Source: Geobacillus thermodenitrificans subsp. thermodenitrificans DSM 465 (GTDB taxonomy: Bacteria > Bacillota > Bacilli > Bacillales > Anoxybacillaceae). From it: a DNA stretch of 64,000 bases. Under the pieces are notes generated by a model. It searched no databases. It saw only the letters and a list, made by a program, of their open reading frames with translations, and was not told where the DNA came from. This document shows positions 21,451 to 33,746 of this stretch, in pieces. The position numbers and the translations under genes are program-made. The stretch is from NCBI RefSeq assembly GCF_000496575.1, contig NZ_AYKT01000007.1, positions 1 to 64,000 of the forward strand, given 5' to 3'. The number at the start of each line of letters is the position of its first letter. The stretch's first letter is position 1.

Positions 21451-22350
21451 TTGAAGACAATTGAAAAAACGGTGAATCCGTTCTTTGAGTTTTTGACAGA
21501 TGAGAGCTTGTGGACTGAGATCGGAAAAAAGACGCTTTATATTATTCTTATCCTACTCATATGCGCCGTAGCGGTGAAAGTATTGAAAATGGCCGTCCAT
21601 AATGCATTCAAAATGCGCCAGAAAGCACCGCTCCGATTTTCGGAACGTCGTGAGATGACACTAGCGCGACTGCTCGACAACGTCATTACATACGCATTAT
21701 ATTTTATTGCGTTATTGATGATTTTAGATACGTTGGGTGTTCCCGTTAAAGGGCTGTTGGCCGGGGCTGGCGTCGTCGGCTTGGCCGTTGGCTTCGGGGC
21801 GCAGAGTTTAGTGAAAGACATCATTAGCGGATTTTTCATCATTTTTGAAGACCAGTTTGCTGTTGGTGATTACGTGCGCATCGACAATTTTGAAGGGTAT
21901 GTGGAAGAAATTGGGTTGCGGGTGACGAAAATTAAAAGTTGGACTGGAGAAGTGCACATTTTACCGAACGGCAGCATCACGCAAGTGACAAACTATTCGC
22001 TTCATAATAGCTTGGCGGTTGTAGACGTCAGCATCGCTTACGAAGAGGATATTGAAGAGGCAGAACAAGCAATTCGCGAGCTTCTGCCGCAGCTGCCGGC
22101 AAAATATGAAGATATGGTCGCTCCGCCGGAACTGCTCGGCGTGCAAAATGTGACCGGTCCGGAAGTCGTGCTCCGCATTGTATGTGAAACAAAACCGATG
22201 TGCCATATCGGTATAGGAAGAGCCATTCGCAAAGAAGTAAAGATGCTTTTAGACGAACGAGGGATCGAAGTTGCGTATCCACGACTCGTGCTGCATCGCC
22301 GGGATGAAGACGAACAGTCTGCGGTGAAGCGGCAAAGGGAACAATCGTGA
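21451..22350 (+). CDS. Small-conductance mechanosensitive channel, MscS family
   Basis: Pressure-gated membrane channel of about 299 residues. Three transmembrane segments are followed by the pore helix and beta domain; the family-defining stretch is AGVVGLAVGFGAQSLVKDII, then FEDQFAVGDYVRIDNFEG. The C-terminal cytoplasmic domain follows. I prefer the TTG at 21451 because AGAGGTG lies about eight bases upstream; a GTG at 21439 overlaps that same motif. It lies 18 bases before yyzM. Confidence 0.88.
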   Translation: MKTIEKTVNPFFEFLTDESLWTEIGKKTLYIILILLICAVAVKVLKMAVHNAFKMRQKAPLRFSERREMTLARLLDNVITYALYFIALLMILDTLGVPVKGLLAGAGVVGLAVGFGAQSLVKDIISGFFIIFEDQFAVGDYVRIDNFEGYVEEIGLRVTKIKSWTGEVHILPNGSITQVTNYSLHNSLAVVDVSIAYEEDIEEAEQAIRELLPQLPAKYEDMVAPPELLGVQNVTGPEVVLRIVCETKPMCHIGIGRAIRKEVKMLLDERGIEVAYPRLVLHRRDEDEQSAVKRQREQS

Positions 22351-22368
22351 TGATATGGGGGTGAGCGG

Positions 22369-22566
22369 ATGGAAGGGAAAGAATTTGGTTTGTATGATAT
22401 CGTTGAAATGAAAAAACCGCATCCGTGCGGTACGAACCGTTGGAAGGTGATTCGTCTAGGCGCTGATATTCGCATTAAATGTGAAGGATGCGCCCATAGT
22501 GTTCTTTTGCCGCGCAAAGAGTTTATCCGTAAAATGAAAAAAGTGTTAGTCAAGCACGAGGAATAG
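22369..22566 (+). CDS. yyzM: DUF951 protein YyzM
   Basis: A 65-residue protein of the DUF951 family with the conserved core MKKPHPCGTNRWKVIRLGAD and IKCEGCAHSVLLPRKEF. The two Cys-containing knots suggest metal or nucleic-acid binding, but the function is unknown. GGGGTGAGCGG precedes the ATG. It is the normal neighbour of ychF and yyaE in Bacillaceae. Confidence 0.9.
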   Translation: MEGKEFGLYDIVEMKKPHPCGTNRWKVIRLGADIRIKCEGCAHSVLLPRKEFIRKMKKVLVKHEE

Positions 22567-22584
22567 AGAAATGCGAACCAAAAA

Positions 22585-22613
22585 AGCATGGGCAGCTGTC
22601 CCATGCTCTTTTG
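22585..22613 (+). terminator. yyzM terminator
   Basis: AGCATGGG (22585-22592) pairs with CCCATGCT (22600-22607), followed by CTTTTGTT. Confidence 0.8.
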
Positions 22614-22633
22614 TTAATTAAGAGGGGAAAGGA

Positions 22634-23911
22634 TGGAAATCACGCATGTGACGTCATGCCCGCTCAATGGCTGGGATGTATGCGGGTTGAAAGTGACGGT
22701 GAAGGAAGGAAAAGTTGTGCGCATTGACGGCGATGAACAACACCCGATCACGTAAGGGAGCATTTGCAGGTGCGGACGAATGTTGAAAGAGCGGGTCAAT
22801 GCTAAGGAATGTCTCCTTTATCCACTGAAAAAAGTGAACGGGCAGCTTATCTGTGTTTCGTGGAAAGAGACGTTTGATGATATTGCTCGAAACGTGCGGG
22901 AATTAAAAAACGGTTCGGTCCGACAGCTGTGCTTCGTAACCATGATTACGCCAATAACGGGCTGTTGAAAAAATTGGACCGACGTTTTTTCAATTGTTAT
23001 GGTGGAGTGACGGAACTTGTCGGCAGCCTTTGCTGGGGTGCGGGGATTGAAGCGCAAACGTGAGATTTTGGCAACGCGTACAGTCATTCACCAGAAGATA
23101 TCAAGGAATAGTCGTCATATCGTTATTTGGGAGCGAAACGTCGCCCGGACGAACATGCATTGATATGCAACCATTAGACAGAATCCATCGAGTAAGTATC
23201 TCATTTTCATTCCGCCGGGCGAGGCAAATCCCGACCTTTGGATTTGGACGGAGCTGGCGAAGCGCGTAGGCTTTGCAGATGAATTTGCCTATATGCGCGA
23301 GCAGTTTCTCGCGATGGTGCTTCGACCTTTGGAACGAGACGGCATTACGCTTGAACGGCTGAAGGCAGAGCACCGCGTTTTTTTGTCTGTCGAACCGGTG
23401 CCATGGCGCGACCGTCGCTTTCAAACGCCAAGCGGCAAATATGAGCTCACATCTAGCATCGTTCGACAAAAAGGGATGGATGGCCGTCTCCAAATCATGT
23501 ATCCGGCTGAATCAAAAGAATCGAATCCGTTATTGGCCGCGAAATATCCGTACCGGTTGCTGACGATCCATCCGCTCCGGTCGAACCATTTGCAGCACTA
23601 TCCGCTCATTCCGGCGCTGCAGATGGTTCACATTGAAGTTGCAGCTGATGTTGCCGACGAAAAAGGGCGCATTGATGGTGATCAGGTGCTTGTCTACAAC
23701 GACCGCGGCTCGCTCGCCGGCACGTTCAAAGTGTTCGATGGCGCTTATCCGGGAACAATCAATATTGATGAAGAACAATGAAGAGACGTTTGGCGGTTCG
23801 TTTAACGTACTCACGTTGGATTTGGAGTCGGACAATGGCTGCGGCAGTACACTGTATGACTGTTTAGTTCACATTCAAAAAATAGCGCTGGAAGAAAGAG
23901 AAACGACCTAA
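22634..23911 (+). pseudogene. yyaE: Broken molybdopterin oxidoreductase (yyaE remnant)
   Basis: Pieces of one molybdopterin-dependent oxidoreductase lie in different frames. From 22634 the N-terminal iron-sulfur region is readable (SCPLNGWDVCGLKVTVKEG) but meets TAA at 22753. The next piece, MLKERV onward from 22780, ends after 60 codons. Scattered bits (LDRRFFNCYGGVTELVG, then SRHIVIWERNVARTNMH) sit in shifted frames with stops. The C-terminal dinucleotide-binding domain is readable at 23293-23781, followed by another shift. Full-length relatives are about 650 residues, so roughly a third of the gene is also missing. It sits in the B. subtilis yyaE position, showing recent decay of a resident gene. 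Confidence 0.9.
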
Positions 23912-24010
23912 AAAACGCTTTTTCCGGAACAGACTGGCGGTACGCTTGTCATTTTTCTTGCCAGCCCATATAATGAGGGAAGATGCGAACGGGAAAGAGG
24001 AGTGGGACGA

Positions 24011-25111
24011 ATGGGATTGACAGCAGGAATTGTCGGCTTGCCGAACGTCGGCAAATCGACGTTGTTTAACGCGATTACAAAGGCAGGAGCTGAATCAGCC
24101 AACTATCCGTTTTGTACGATTGAACCAAACGTTGGTGTCGTCGAAGTACCTGATGAGCGGTTAAATGTACTGATGGAAATGTTCCAGCCGAAGCGCACGG
24201 TGCCGACCGTCTTTGAATTTACCGATATTGCCGGCATCGTCAAAGGAGCGAGCAAAGGAGAAGGGCTCGGCAACAAGTTTTTATCGCACATTCGTCAAGT
24301 GGACGCGATTTGCCAAGTGGTTCGTTGTTTTAACGATGAAAACATTACCCACGTTGCCGGCAAGGTCGATCCACTGGCCGATATTGAAACGATCAATTTG
24401 GAGCTTATTTTCGCCGATTTAGAAACAGTAGACAAACGAATCGAACGGGTCGGCAAAATTGCCAAGCAAAAAGACAAAGAAGCAGCGTTTGAATACGACA
24501 TTTTGCTGCGATTAAAAGAGACGCTTGAAGCCGGCAAACCGGCGCGTACGGTCGAATTCACTGATGAAGAGATGAGAGTCGTTAAACAGCTACATTTGTT
24601 GACGACAAAGCCGATGCTTTACGTCGCTAATGTCGGGGAAGAAGATGTGGTTGATCCAGATAGCAATCCGTTCGTTGCTGAAGTGCGCGAGTTTGCGAAG
24701 AGCGACAATGCTGAGGTCATCGTCGTTTGCGCTAAAATTGAAGAAGAAATCGCTGAATTCAGCGACGAAGAAAAACAACAGTTTTTGCAAGAGCTCGGCA
24801 TTAAGCAGTCTGGTCTTGACCAGCTCATCCGCGCTGCTTACAGCTTGTTGGGACTGGCTACATTTTTCACTGCCGGTGAGCAAGAAGTACGAGCATGGAC
24901 GTTCCGGAAAGGAATGAAAGCGCCGCAATGCGCTGGCATTATTCACTCTGACTTTGAACGTGGATTTATTCGCGCTGAAACTGTTTCGTACGCTGATTTA
25001 GTCGCTGCTGGATCGATGGCGGCAGCGCGGGAAGCCGGCAAAGTGCGCCTTGAAGGAAAAGATTACGAAGTGCAAGATGGCGATATTATGCACTTCCGGT
25101 TTAACGTGTAA
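24011..25111 (+). CDS. ychF: Redox-regulated ATPase YchF
   Basis: Obg-related P-loop protein of 366 residues that prefers ATP and binds ribosomes; in several bacteria it modulates stress responses. G1 is GLPNVGKSTLFNA, G3 region is DIAGIVKGASKGEGLGNKFL, and the C-terminal TGS-like domain ends with EGKDYEVQDGDIMHFRFNV. ATG at 24011 with GAGGAG eight bases upstream. In B. subtilis (yyaF) it also precedes rpsF. Confidence 0.97.
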   Translation: MGLTAGIVGLPNVGKSTLFNAITKAGAESANYPFCTIEPNVGVVEVPDERLNVLMEMFQPKRTVPTVFEFTDIAGIVKGASKGEGLGNKFLSHIRQVDAICQVVRCFNDENITHVAGKVDPLADIETINLELIFADLETVDKRIERVGKIAKQKDKEAAFEYDILLRLKETLEAGKPARTVEFTDEEMRVVKQLHLLTTKPMLYVANVGEEDVVDPDSNPFVAEVREFAKSDNAEVIVVCAKIEEEIAEFSDEEKQQFLQELGIKQSGLDQLIRAAYSLLGLATFFTAGEQEVRAWTFRKGMKAPQCAGIIHSDFERGFIRAETVSYADLVAAGSMAAAREAGKVRLEGKDYEVQDGDIMHFRFNV

Positions 25112-25231
25112 CATAACGGCAAGTTCGAGGAAAAACGATCACATTTGCCGAAGGAAAACTCTCTAACTGGTACGCTGTTTTCCGTAATGGCGCTGGAAGA
25201 TGTTTGCGCAGGCAGAATGCGAGACATTCCC

Positions 25232-25260
25232 TTGCTTATCACTTGCAATCATGGTATAAT
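25232..25260 (+). promoter_or_regulatory. rpsF-ssb-rpsR promoter
   Basis: TTGCTT, a 17-base spacer, then TATAAT, with TG one base before the -10 hexamer (extended -10). It lies 77 bases upstream of rpsF and leaves room for a structured leader. Confidence 0.8.
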
Positions 25261-25270
25261 CAACGAATGT

Positions 25271-25311
25271 GAGTAATGGCTATTACTCCTTGCCCTTCAG
25301 CGGAAGGGCCG
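25271..25311 (+). promoter_or_regulatory. Structured rpsF leader (possible S6:S18 control site)
   Basis: Two adjacent hairpins: GAGTAAT/ATTACTC (25271-25288, loop GGCT) and GCCCTTC/GAAGGGC (25292-25309, loop AGCG) with CCG at its 3' edge. Many bacteria carry an rpsF leader bound by the S6:S18 complex with a conserved CCG. The position and CCG fit, but I could not check the full consensus. Confidence 0.5.
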
Positions 25312-25336
25312 TTTAGACCAAAAGGAGGTGACGAGC

Positions 25337-25624
25337 GTGAGAAAATACGAAATCATGTATATCATCCGCCCGAACATGGACGATGAAGCAAGACAAGCTG
25401 TCGTCGAACGCTTCAACAACGTGTTGAAAGAAAAAGGTGCGGAGATTACGAATGTGACGGATTGGGGCAAACGCCGTTTAGCCTATGAAATTGAAAAATA
25501 CCGTGACGGTTATTACATGATTCTCAACGTCATGGCAGAACCGCAAGCGGTGCAAGAATTTGATCGCTTAGCGCGCATTAGCGAAGATATCATCCGTCAT
25601 ATCGTCGTAAAAGAAGAAAAATAA
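25337..25624 (+). CDS. rpsF: 30S ribosomal protein S6
   Basis: Small-subunit ribosomal protein, 95 residues, which pairs with S18 on the 30S platform. Conserved starts and blocks are [33 protein letters not shown] and [13 protein letters not shown]. The start is GTG at 25337, six bases after AAAGGAGGTG. First gene of the rpsF-ssb-rpsR operon. Confidence 0.97.
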   Translation: MRKYEIMYIIRPNMDDEARQAVVERFNNVLKEKGAEITNVTDWGKRRLAYEIEKYRDGYYMILNVMAEPQAVQEFDRLARISEDIIRHIVVKEEK

Positions 25625-25653
25625 TTTTTGGTATATGTTAAGAGGTGGTTCTG

Positions 25654-26148
25654 ATGATTAACCGCGTCATTTTGGTCGGCAGGTTAACGAGAGATCCGGA
25701 GTTGCGCTACACTCCAAGCGGAGTGGCTGTTGCCACATTTACGCTCGCAGTCAACCGCCCGTTCACAAACCAGCAGGGCGAGCGTGAAGCTGATTTTATC
25801 CAATGTGTTGTTTGGCGTCGCCAGGCAGAAAACGTCGCTAACTTCTTAAAAAAAGGAAGTTTAGCCGGAGTGGACGGCCGGCTGCAAACTCGCAGCTATG
25901 AAAACCAAGAAGGCCGGCGCGTGTATGTGACGGAAGTGGTGGCTGATAACGTCCAATTTCTTGAGCCAAAAGGAAGCAACGAGCAACGTGGGGCAGCAGC
26001 AGGCGGCTACTATGGGGATCCGTTCCCATTCGGACAAGATCAGAACCACCGATACCCGAACGAAAAAGGGATTGGCCGCATTGATGAAGATCCTTTCGCC
26101 AATGACGGCCAACCGATCGATATTTCTGACGACGATTTGCCGTTTTAA
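25654..26148 (+). CDS. ssb: Single-stranded DNA-binding protein
   Basis: Essential SSB that coats single-stranded DNA and recruits replication and repair proteins. It has 164 residues: an OB fold at residues 1-110 ([38 protein letters not shown]), a Gly/Asn-rich linker, and the acidic tip DISDDDLPF that binds partners. It sits between rpsF and rpsR, the usual Gram-positive arrangement. AGAGGTGG precedes the ATG. Confidence 0.97.
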   Translation: MINRVILVGRLTRDPELRYTPSGVAVATFTLAVNRPFTNQQGEREADFIQCVVWRRQAENVANFLKKGSLAGVDGRLQTRSYENQEGRRVYVTEVVADNVQFLEPKGSNEQRGAAAGGYYGDPFPFGQDQNHRYPNEKGIGRIDEDPFANDGQPIDISDDDLPF

Positions 26149-26187
26149 TTGATAAGGAAGACAGGGACAGAAAGGAGGAAACGGACC

Positions 26188-26424
26188 ATGGCAGGACGGA
26201 AAGGTGGACGTGGCAAACGCCGCAAAGTATGTTATTTCACGGCGAATAACATCACGCATATCGACTACAAAGACGTTGATTTGCTGAAAAAATTCATTTC
26301 CGAACGCGGCAAAATTTTACCGCGTCGCGTGACAGGAACGAGCGCGAAATATCAGCGCAAATTGACGGTCGCGATCAAACGCGCGCGCCAAATGGCGCTC
26401 TTGCCGTATGTTGCGGACGAGTGA
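26188..26424 (+). CDS. rpsR: 30S ribosomal protein S18
   Basis: Small-subunit ribosomal protein of 78 residues, partner of S6. Conserved blocks: [17 protein letters not shown] at the start and [17 protein letters not shown] in the middle. The start at 26188 (MAGRKGGRG) follows AAAGGAGG. Ends the operon at a strong terminator. Confidence 0.97.
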   Translation: MAGRKGGRGKRRKVCYFTANNITHIDYKDVDLLKKFISERGKILPRRVTGTSAKYQRKLTVAIKRARQMALLPYVADE

Positions 26425-26430
26425 GCTGAA

Positions 26431-26463
26431 AAAAGCAGTAAGGGGGACCTTACTGCTTTTTTC
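26431..26463 (+). terminator. rpsF-ssb-rpsR operon terminator
   Basis: AAAAGCAGTAAGG pairs with CCTTACTGCTTTT around a GGGA-type loop (core arms 26435-26443 and 26448-26456), followed by T6. Confidence 0.9.
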
Positions 26464-26501
26464 TATTTATGCTGATTACTAGACGGAAAGGAGAACGTTC
26501 A

Positions 26502-27428
26502 TTGCGAAAGACGCATGCTCTCACTGAAGCAGCGATTGAATTGGCATTGTTTGCCGTTTTGCTTTTGCTCGCGTTATACGTGCCGTTTATCGGTTTCATT
26601 GCTGCTTTGTTTTTAGCGCTTCCGTTTATGGTGTTTACGATGCGCCACGGGCTCATTCCCGCGTGGTTGCTGCTTGCGGCGGCGCTTGTCGTCTCCGGTT
26701 TGATCGGATCGCTTTTGTCGCTGCCGATGGCGCTTATGTTCGGAACTTTTGGCATAGCGGTCGGCGCGATGCTGGTGAAAAAGAAAAATCGTTACCTTGT
26801 TTTGCTTATTGGTGCGCTCGTATTTTTAGCCAACATTGTGCTTGACTATGTCATTTCGATTCAATTTTTGCAAGTTGATATGATCCAAGATACACTCGCG
26901 CTAGTGCGTGAATCATTTGATACGGCAATGCGCGTCATGGAAGGAATGGGGCAAACACCGCCGACGGAGATGAAAAAACAGTTTGAGCAAGCCATTGTGC
27001 TGATTAGTTACATGACTCCGACTTTGTTTTTCGTCGCCTCGTTTGTGTTGGCGTACGTGACGATTATTGTCTCGCTTCCAGTCATGAAACGTCTGAAACT
27101 GCCAGTCGGCACGTGGCCGCCATTTCGTGAGCTTTCCTTGCCCAAAAGCGTGTTATGGATTTATGTCCTTGTGCTCGTTTTATCCCTATTTCCGCTTAAA
27201 GAGGGAACATTTACATACATTGCTGTATTGAACGTATCTTACGTGTTGCAGCTTGCTTTGATTGTTCAGGGGTTTTCATTTTTGTACTACGCCGCTTACA
27301 AAAAAGGCATAGGAAAAGGTGTTGTTGTCGCGGGGACGGTTATTTGCTTATTCCTGCCTTTTCTACTTTATCTTGTGGCGATATTCGGTATAATTGATTT
27401 AGGATTTGATTTGCGCCGCCGCATATAA
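26502..27428 (+). CDS. yybS: YybS family membrane protein (DUF2232)
   Basis: A polytopic membrane protein of 308 residues with about eight hydrophobic segments, in the position of B. subtilis yybS directly before gdpP. The fold resembles substrate-binding subunits of ECF transporters, but no substrate is known. I place the start at TTG (encoding MRKTHALTE), seven bases after AAAGGAGA; an ATG 11 codons earlier lies on the tail of the upstream terminator. Confidence 0.82.
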   Translation: MRKTHALTEAAIELALFAVLLLLALYVPFIGFIAALFLALPFMVFTMRHGLIPAWLLLAAALVVSGLIGSLLSLPMALMFGTFGIAVGAMLVKKKNRYLVLLIGALVFLANIVLDYVISIQFLQVDMIQDTLALVRESFDTAMRVMEGMGQTPPTEMKKQFEQAIVLISYMTPTLFFVASFVLAYVTIIVSLPVMKRLKLPVGTWPPFRELSLPKSVLWIYVLVLVLSLFPLKEGTFTYIAVLNVSYVLQLALIVQGFSFLYYAAYKKGIGKGVVVAGTVICLFLPFLLYLVAIFGIIDLGFDLRRRI

Positions 27429-27474
27429 TAATTGGATAAAGTAAGCCATTTTTGCAGTGTAGGAGCTGACTTGA

Positions 27475-29897
<2,423 letters not shown>

Positions 29898-29929
29898 CGG
29901 TGACAGTTCACTCCAAGATGCGAAGATGT

Positions 29930-29949
29930 CCCCGCCCGCTGCGGCGGGG
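29930..29949 (+). promoter_or_regulatory. GC-rich hairpin between rplI and dnaC
   Basis: CCCCGCC (29930-29936) pairs with GGCGGGG (29943-29949). No clear T-run follows (CTTCCTTGCTT), so it is at most a weak terminator. Confidence 0.4.
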
Positions 29950-29991
29950 CTTCCTTGCTTATCGGCTAACAGGGGAAAAGGTGGTGAGACG

Positions 29992-31356
29992 ATGAGTGAA
30001 CTTTTTTCTGAACGAATTCCTCCGCAAAGCATTGAAGCCGAGCAGGCTGTGCTTGGCGCCGTGTTTTTAGATCCCACTGCGTTAACGCTCGCTTCGGAAA
30101 TGTTAATTCCAGAAGATTTTTACCGCGCGGCCCATCAAAAAATTTTCCACGCCATGCTTCGTGTCGCCGACAAAGGCGAACCGGTTGATTTAGTCACAGT
30201 GACAGCGGAACTCGCTGCTTCCGAGCAGCTTGAAGAGATCGGCGGCGTCTCATATTTAAGCGAGCTCGCCGATGCCGTGCCGACAGCGGCTAACGTTGAA
30301 TATTACGCCCGCATCGTGGAAGAAAAATCGGTGCTTCGCCGCCTCATCCGTACGGCGACATCGATCGCACAGGACGGGTATACAAGGGAAGACGAAATCG
30401 ACCTTCTGCTTGACGAAGCAGAACAAAAAATTATGGAGGTTTCCCAACGGAAACATTCAGGTGCCTTTAAAAATATTAAGGATATTCTCGTTCAAACGTA
30501 CGATAATATTGAAATGCTCCATAACCGGAACGGAGAAATTACCGGCATCCCGACGGGATTTACTGAGCTTGACCGGATGACGTCCGGTTTTCAGCGGAGC
30601 GATTTGATCATCGTTGCTGCCCGGCCGTCGGTCGGGAAAACGGCGTTTGCTTTAAACATCGCGCAAAACGTAGCCACAAAAGCAAACGAAAATGTTGCCA
30701 TTTTCAGTTTAGAAATGAGTGCCCAGCAGCTCGTGATGCGGATGCTTTGCGCCGAGGGAAACATCAATGCACAAAACTTGCGCACCGGCCAACTGACGCC
30801 GGAAGACTGGGGTAAGCTGACGATGGCGATGGGGAGCCTATCGAACGCTGGCATTTATATTGACGATACGCCGAGCATCCGCGTCAGTGATATTCGCGCC
30901 AAATGTCGTCGTCTGAAACAAGAAAGCGGCCTTGGCATGATCGTCATTGACTATTTGCAGCTTATCCAAGGAAGCGGACGCAGCAAAGAAAACCGCCAGC
31001 AGGAAGTATCGGAAATTTCCCGTTCGTTAAAGGCGCTCGCCCGCGAGCTCGAAGTGCCAGTCATCGCCTTGTCACAGCTGTCGCGCAGCGTTGAGCAGCG
31101 CCAAGACAAGCGGCCGATGATGTCCGACATTCGTGAATCCGGAAGCATTGAGCAAGACGCTGATATCGTCGCTTTTTTATATCGGGATGATTATTACAAC
31201 AAAGATTCCGAGAACAAAAATATTATCGAGATCATTATCGCGAAACAGCGTAACGGCCCAGTGGGGACGGTACAGCTTGCTTTTATTAAAGAGTATAATA
31301 AATTTGTGAACTTAGAGCGCCGTTTCGATGAGGCGCAAATTCCGCCAGGAGCGTAA
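29992..31356 (+). CDS. dnaC: Replicative DNA helicase (DnaB; DnaC in B. subtilis)
   Basis: Hexameric 5'-3' helicase of the replisome, 454 residues. The N-terminal domain (IPPQSIEAEQAVLGA) is followed by a RecA-like motor with Walker A ARPSVGKTAFALN, Walker B MIVIDYLQLI and the arginine-finger region SRSVEQRQDKRPMMSDIRESG. Start chosen at MSELFSE, with AAAAGGTGGTG upstream. Follows gdpP-rplI, as in B. subtilis, where this gene is called dnaC. Confidence 0.97.
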   Translation: MSELFSERIPPQSIEAEQAVLGAVFLDPTALTLASEMLIPEDFYRAAHQKIFHAMLRVADKGEPVDLVTVTAELAASEQLEEIGGVSYLSELADAVPTAANVEYYARIVEEKSVLRRLIRTATSIAQDGYTREDEIDLLLDEAEQKIMEVSQRKHSGAFKNIKDILVQTYDNIEMLHNRNGEITGIPTGFTELDRMTSGFQRSDLIIVAARPSVGKTAFALNIAQNVATKANENVAIFSLEMSAQQLVMRMLCAEGNINAQNLRTGQLTPEDWGKLTMAMGSLSNAGIYIDDTPSIRVSDIRAKCRRLKQESGLGMIVIDYLQLIQGSGRSKENRQQEVSEISRSLKALARELEVPVIALSQLSRSVEQRQDKRPMMSDIRESGSIEQDADIVAFLYRDDYYNKDSENKNIIEIIIAKQRNGPVGTVQLAFIKEYNKFVNLERRFDEAQIPPGA

Positions 31357-31362
31357 AACAGC

Positions 31363-31388
31363 GCGATGCCAATGGCATCGCCTCTTTT
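31363..31388 (+). terminator. dnaC terminator
   Basis: GCGATGCC (31363-31370) pairs with GGCATCGC (31374-31381), followed by TCTTTT. Confidence 0.75.
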
Positions 31389-31402
31389 CATGTCTCTGGT
31401 TA

Positions 31403-32802
<1,400 letters not shown>

Positions 32803-32826
32803 GCGAGTGACGGTCGACAGGAAGCA

Positions 32827-32857
32827 GGCATAGATGCTTGTGCGTCTATGCCTTTTT
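32827..32857 (+). terminator. purA terminator
   Basis: GGCATAGA (32827-32834) pairs with TCTATGCC (32845-32852), followed by T5. Confidence 0.85.
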
Positions 32858-33026
32858 CATTGTTTTCGCGCCGGAGATCACATTTTCGAAGCCACTTGCC
32901 TTTAAGGAGAAAAAGTCGATCAGCCTACCCCTCAAAATGGCAATCGACAAAGGATGATTTCATTTTCATAACATGATAAATTAGTAATGATAGCATTCCA
33001 TCGCAAAAGGGAAGGATGTGAACGAG

Positions 33027-33740
33027 ATGGAAAAACGCATTTTAGTTGTTGATGATGAAAAACCGATTGCTGATATTTTGCAATTTAACTTACAAAAAGA
33101 AGGATACGAAGTGATTTGCGCTTACGACGGTGAAGAAGCGCTTCAAAAAGTGGAAGAAACAATGCCGGATTTAATTTTGCTTGATATTATGCTTCCGCTA
33201 AAAGATGGGATGGAAGTATGCCGCGAAGTGCGAAAAAAATACGATATGCCAATTATTATGCTGACGGCGAAAGACTCGGAGATTGATAAAGTGCTTGGAC
33301 TGGAGCTCGGAGCAGACGATTATGTCACCAAACCGTTCAGCACGCGGGAGCTATTGGCGCGGGTGAAAGCGAACTTGCGCCGCCATGCGCAAACAGCGAC
33401 CCAAGAGGAAGAGGAGAGCGAAACGAATGAAATCGTCGTCGGTCCGCTTGTAATCCGTCCGGACGCGTATGTCGTACAAAAGCGCGGGGAAACGATTGAA
33501 TTGACTCACCGCGAATTTGAACTGCTCCACTATTTGGCGAAACATATTGGCCAAGTGATGACGCGCGAGCATTTGTTGCAAACGGTCTGGGGTTATGACT
33601 ATTATGGCGATGTACGCACGGTCGATGTAACGGTAAGACGGCTGCGTGAAAAAATTGAGGATAACCCTTCTCACCCGTCATGGATCGTTACTAGACGGGG
33701 GGTCGGCTACTACTTGCGCAACCCGGAACAGGAGTCATGA
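33027..33740 (+). CDS. walR: Response regulator WalR (YycF)
   Basis: Essential OmpR/PhoB-type regulator of cell-wall turnover genes, 237 residues. The receiver domain has the acidic pair in [12 protein letters not shown], phospho-acceptor Asp in [10 protein letters not shown] and [26 protein letters not shown]. The winged helix at the C-terminus holds the recognition helix [17 protein letters not shown]. The ATG at 33027 is preferred over a GTG nine bases upstream. First gene of the walRKHIJ operon. Confidence 0.97.
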   Translation: MEKRILVVDDEKPIADILQFNLQKEGYEVICAYDGEEALQKVEETMPDLILLDIMLPLKDGMEVCREVRKKYDMPIIMLTAKDSEIDKVLGLELGADDYVTKPFSTRELLARVKANLRRHAQTATQEEEESETNEIVVGPLVIRPDAYVVQKRGETIELTHREFELLHYLAKHIGQVMTREHLLQTVWGYDYYGDVRTVDVTVRRLREKIEDNPSHPSWIVTRRGVGYYLRNPEQES

Positions 33741-33746
33741 GCCGAG

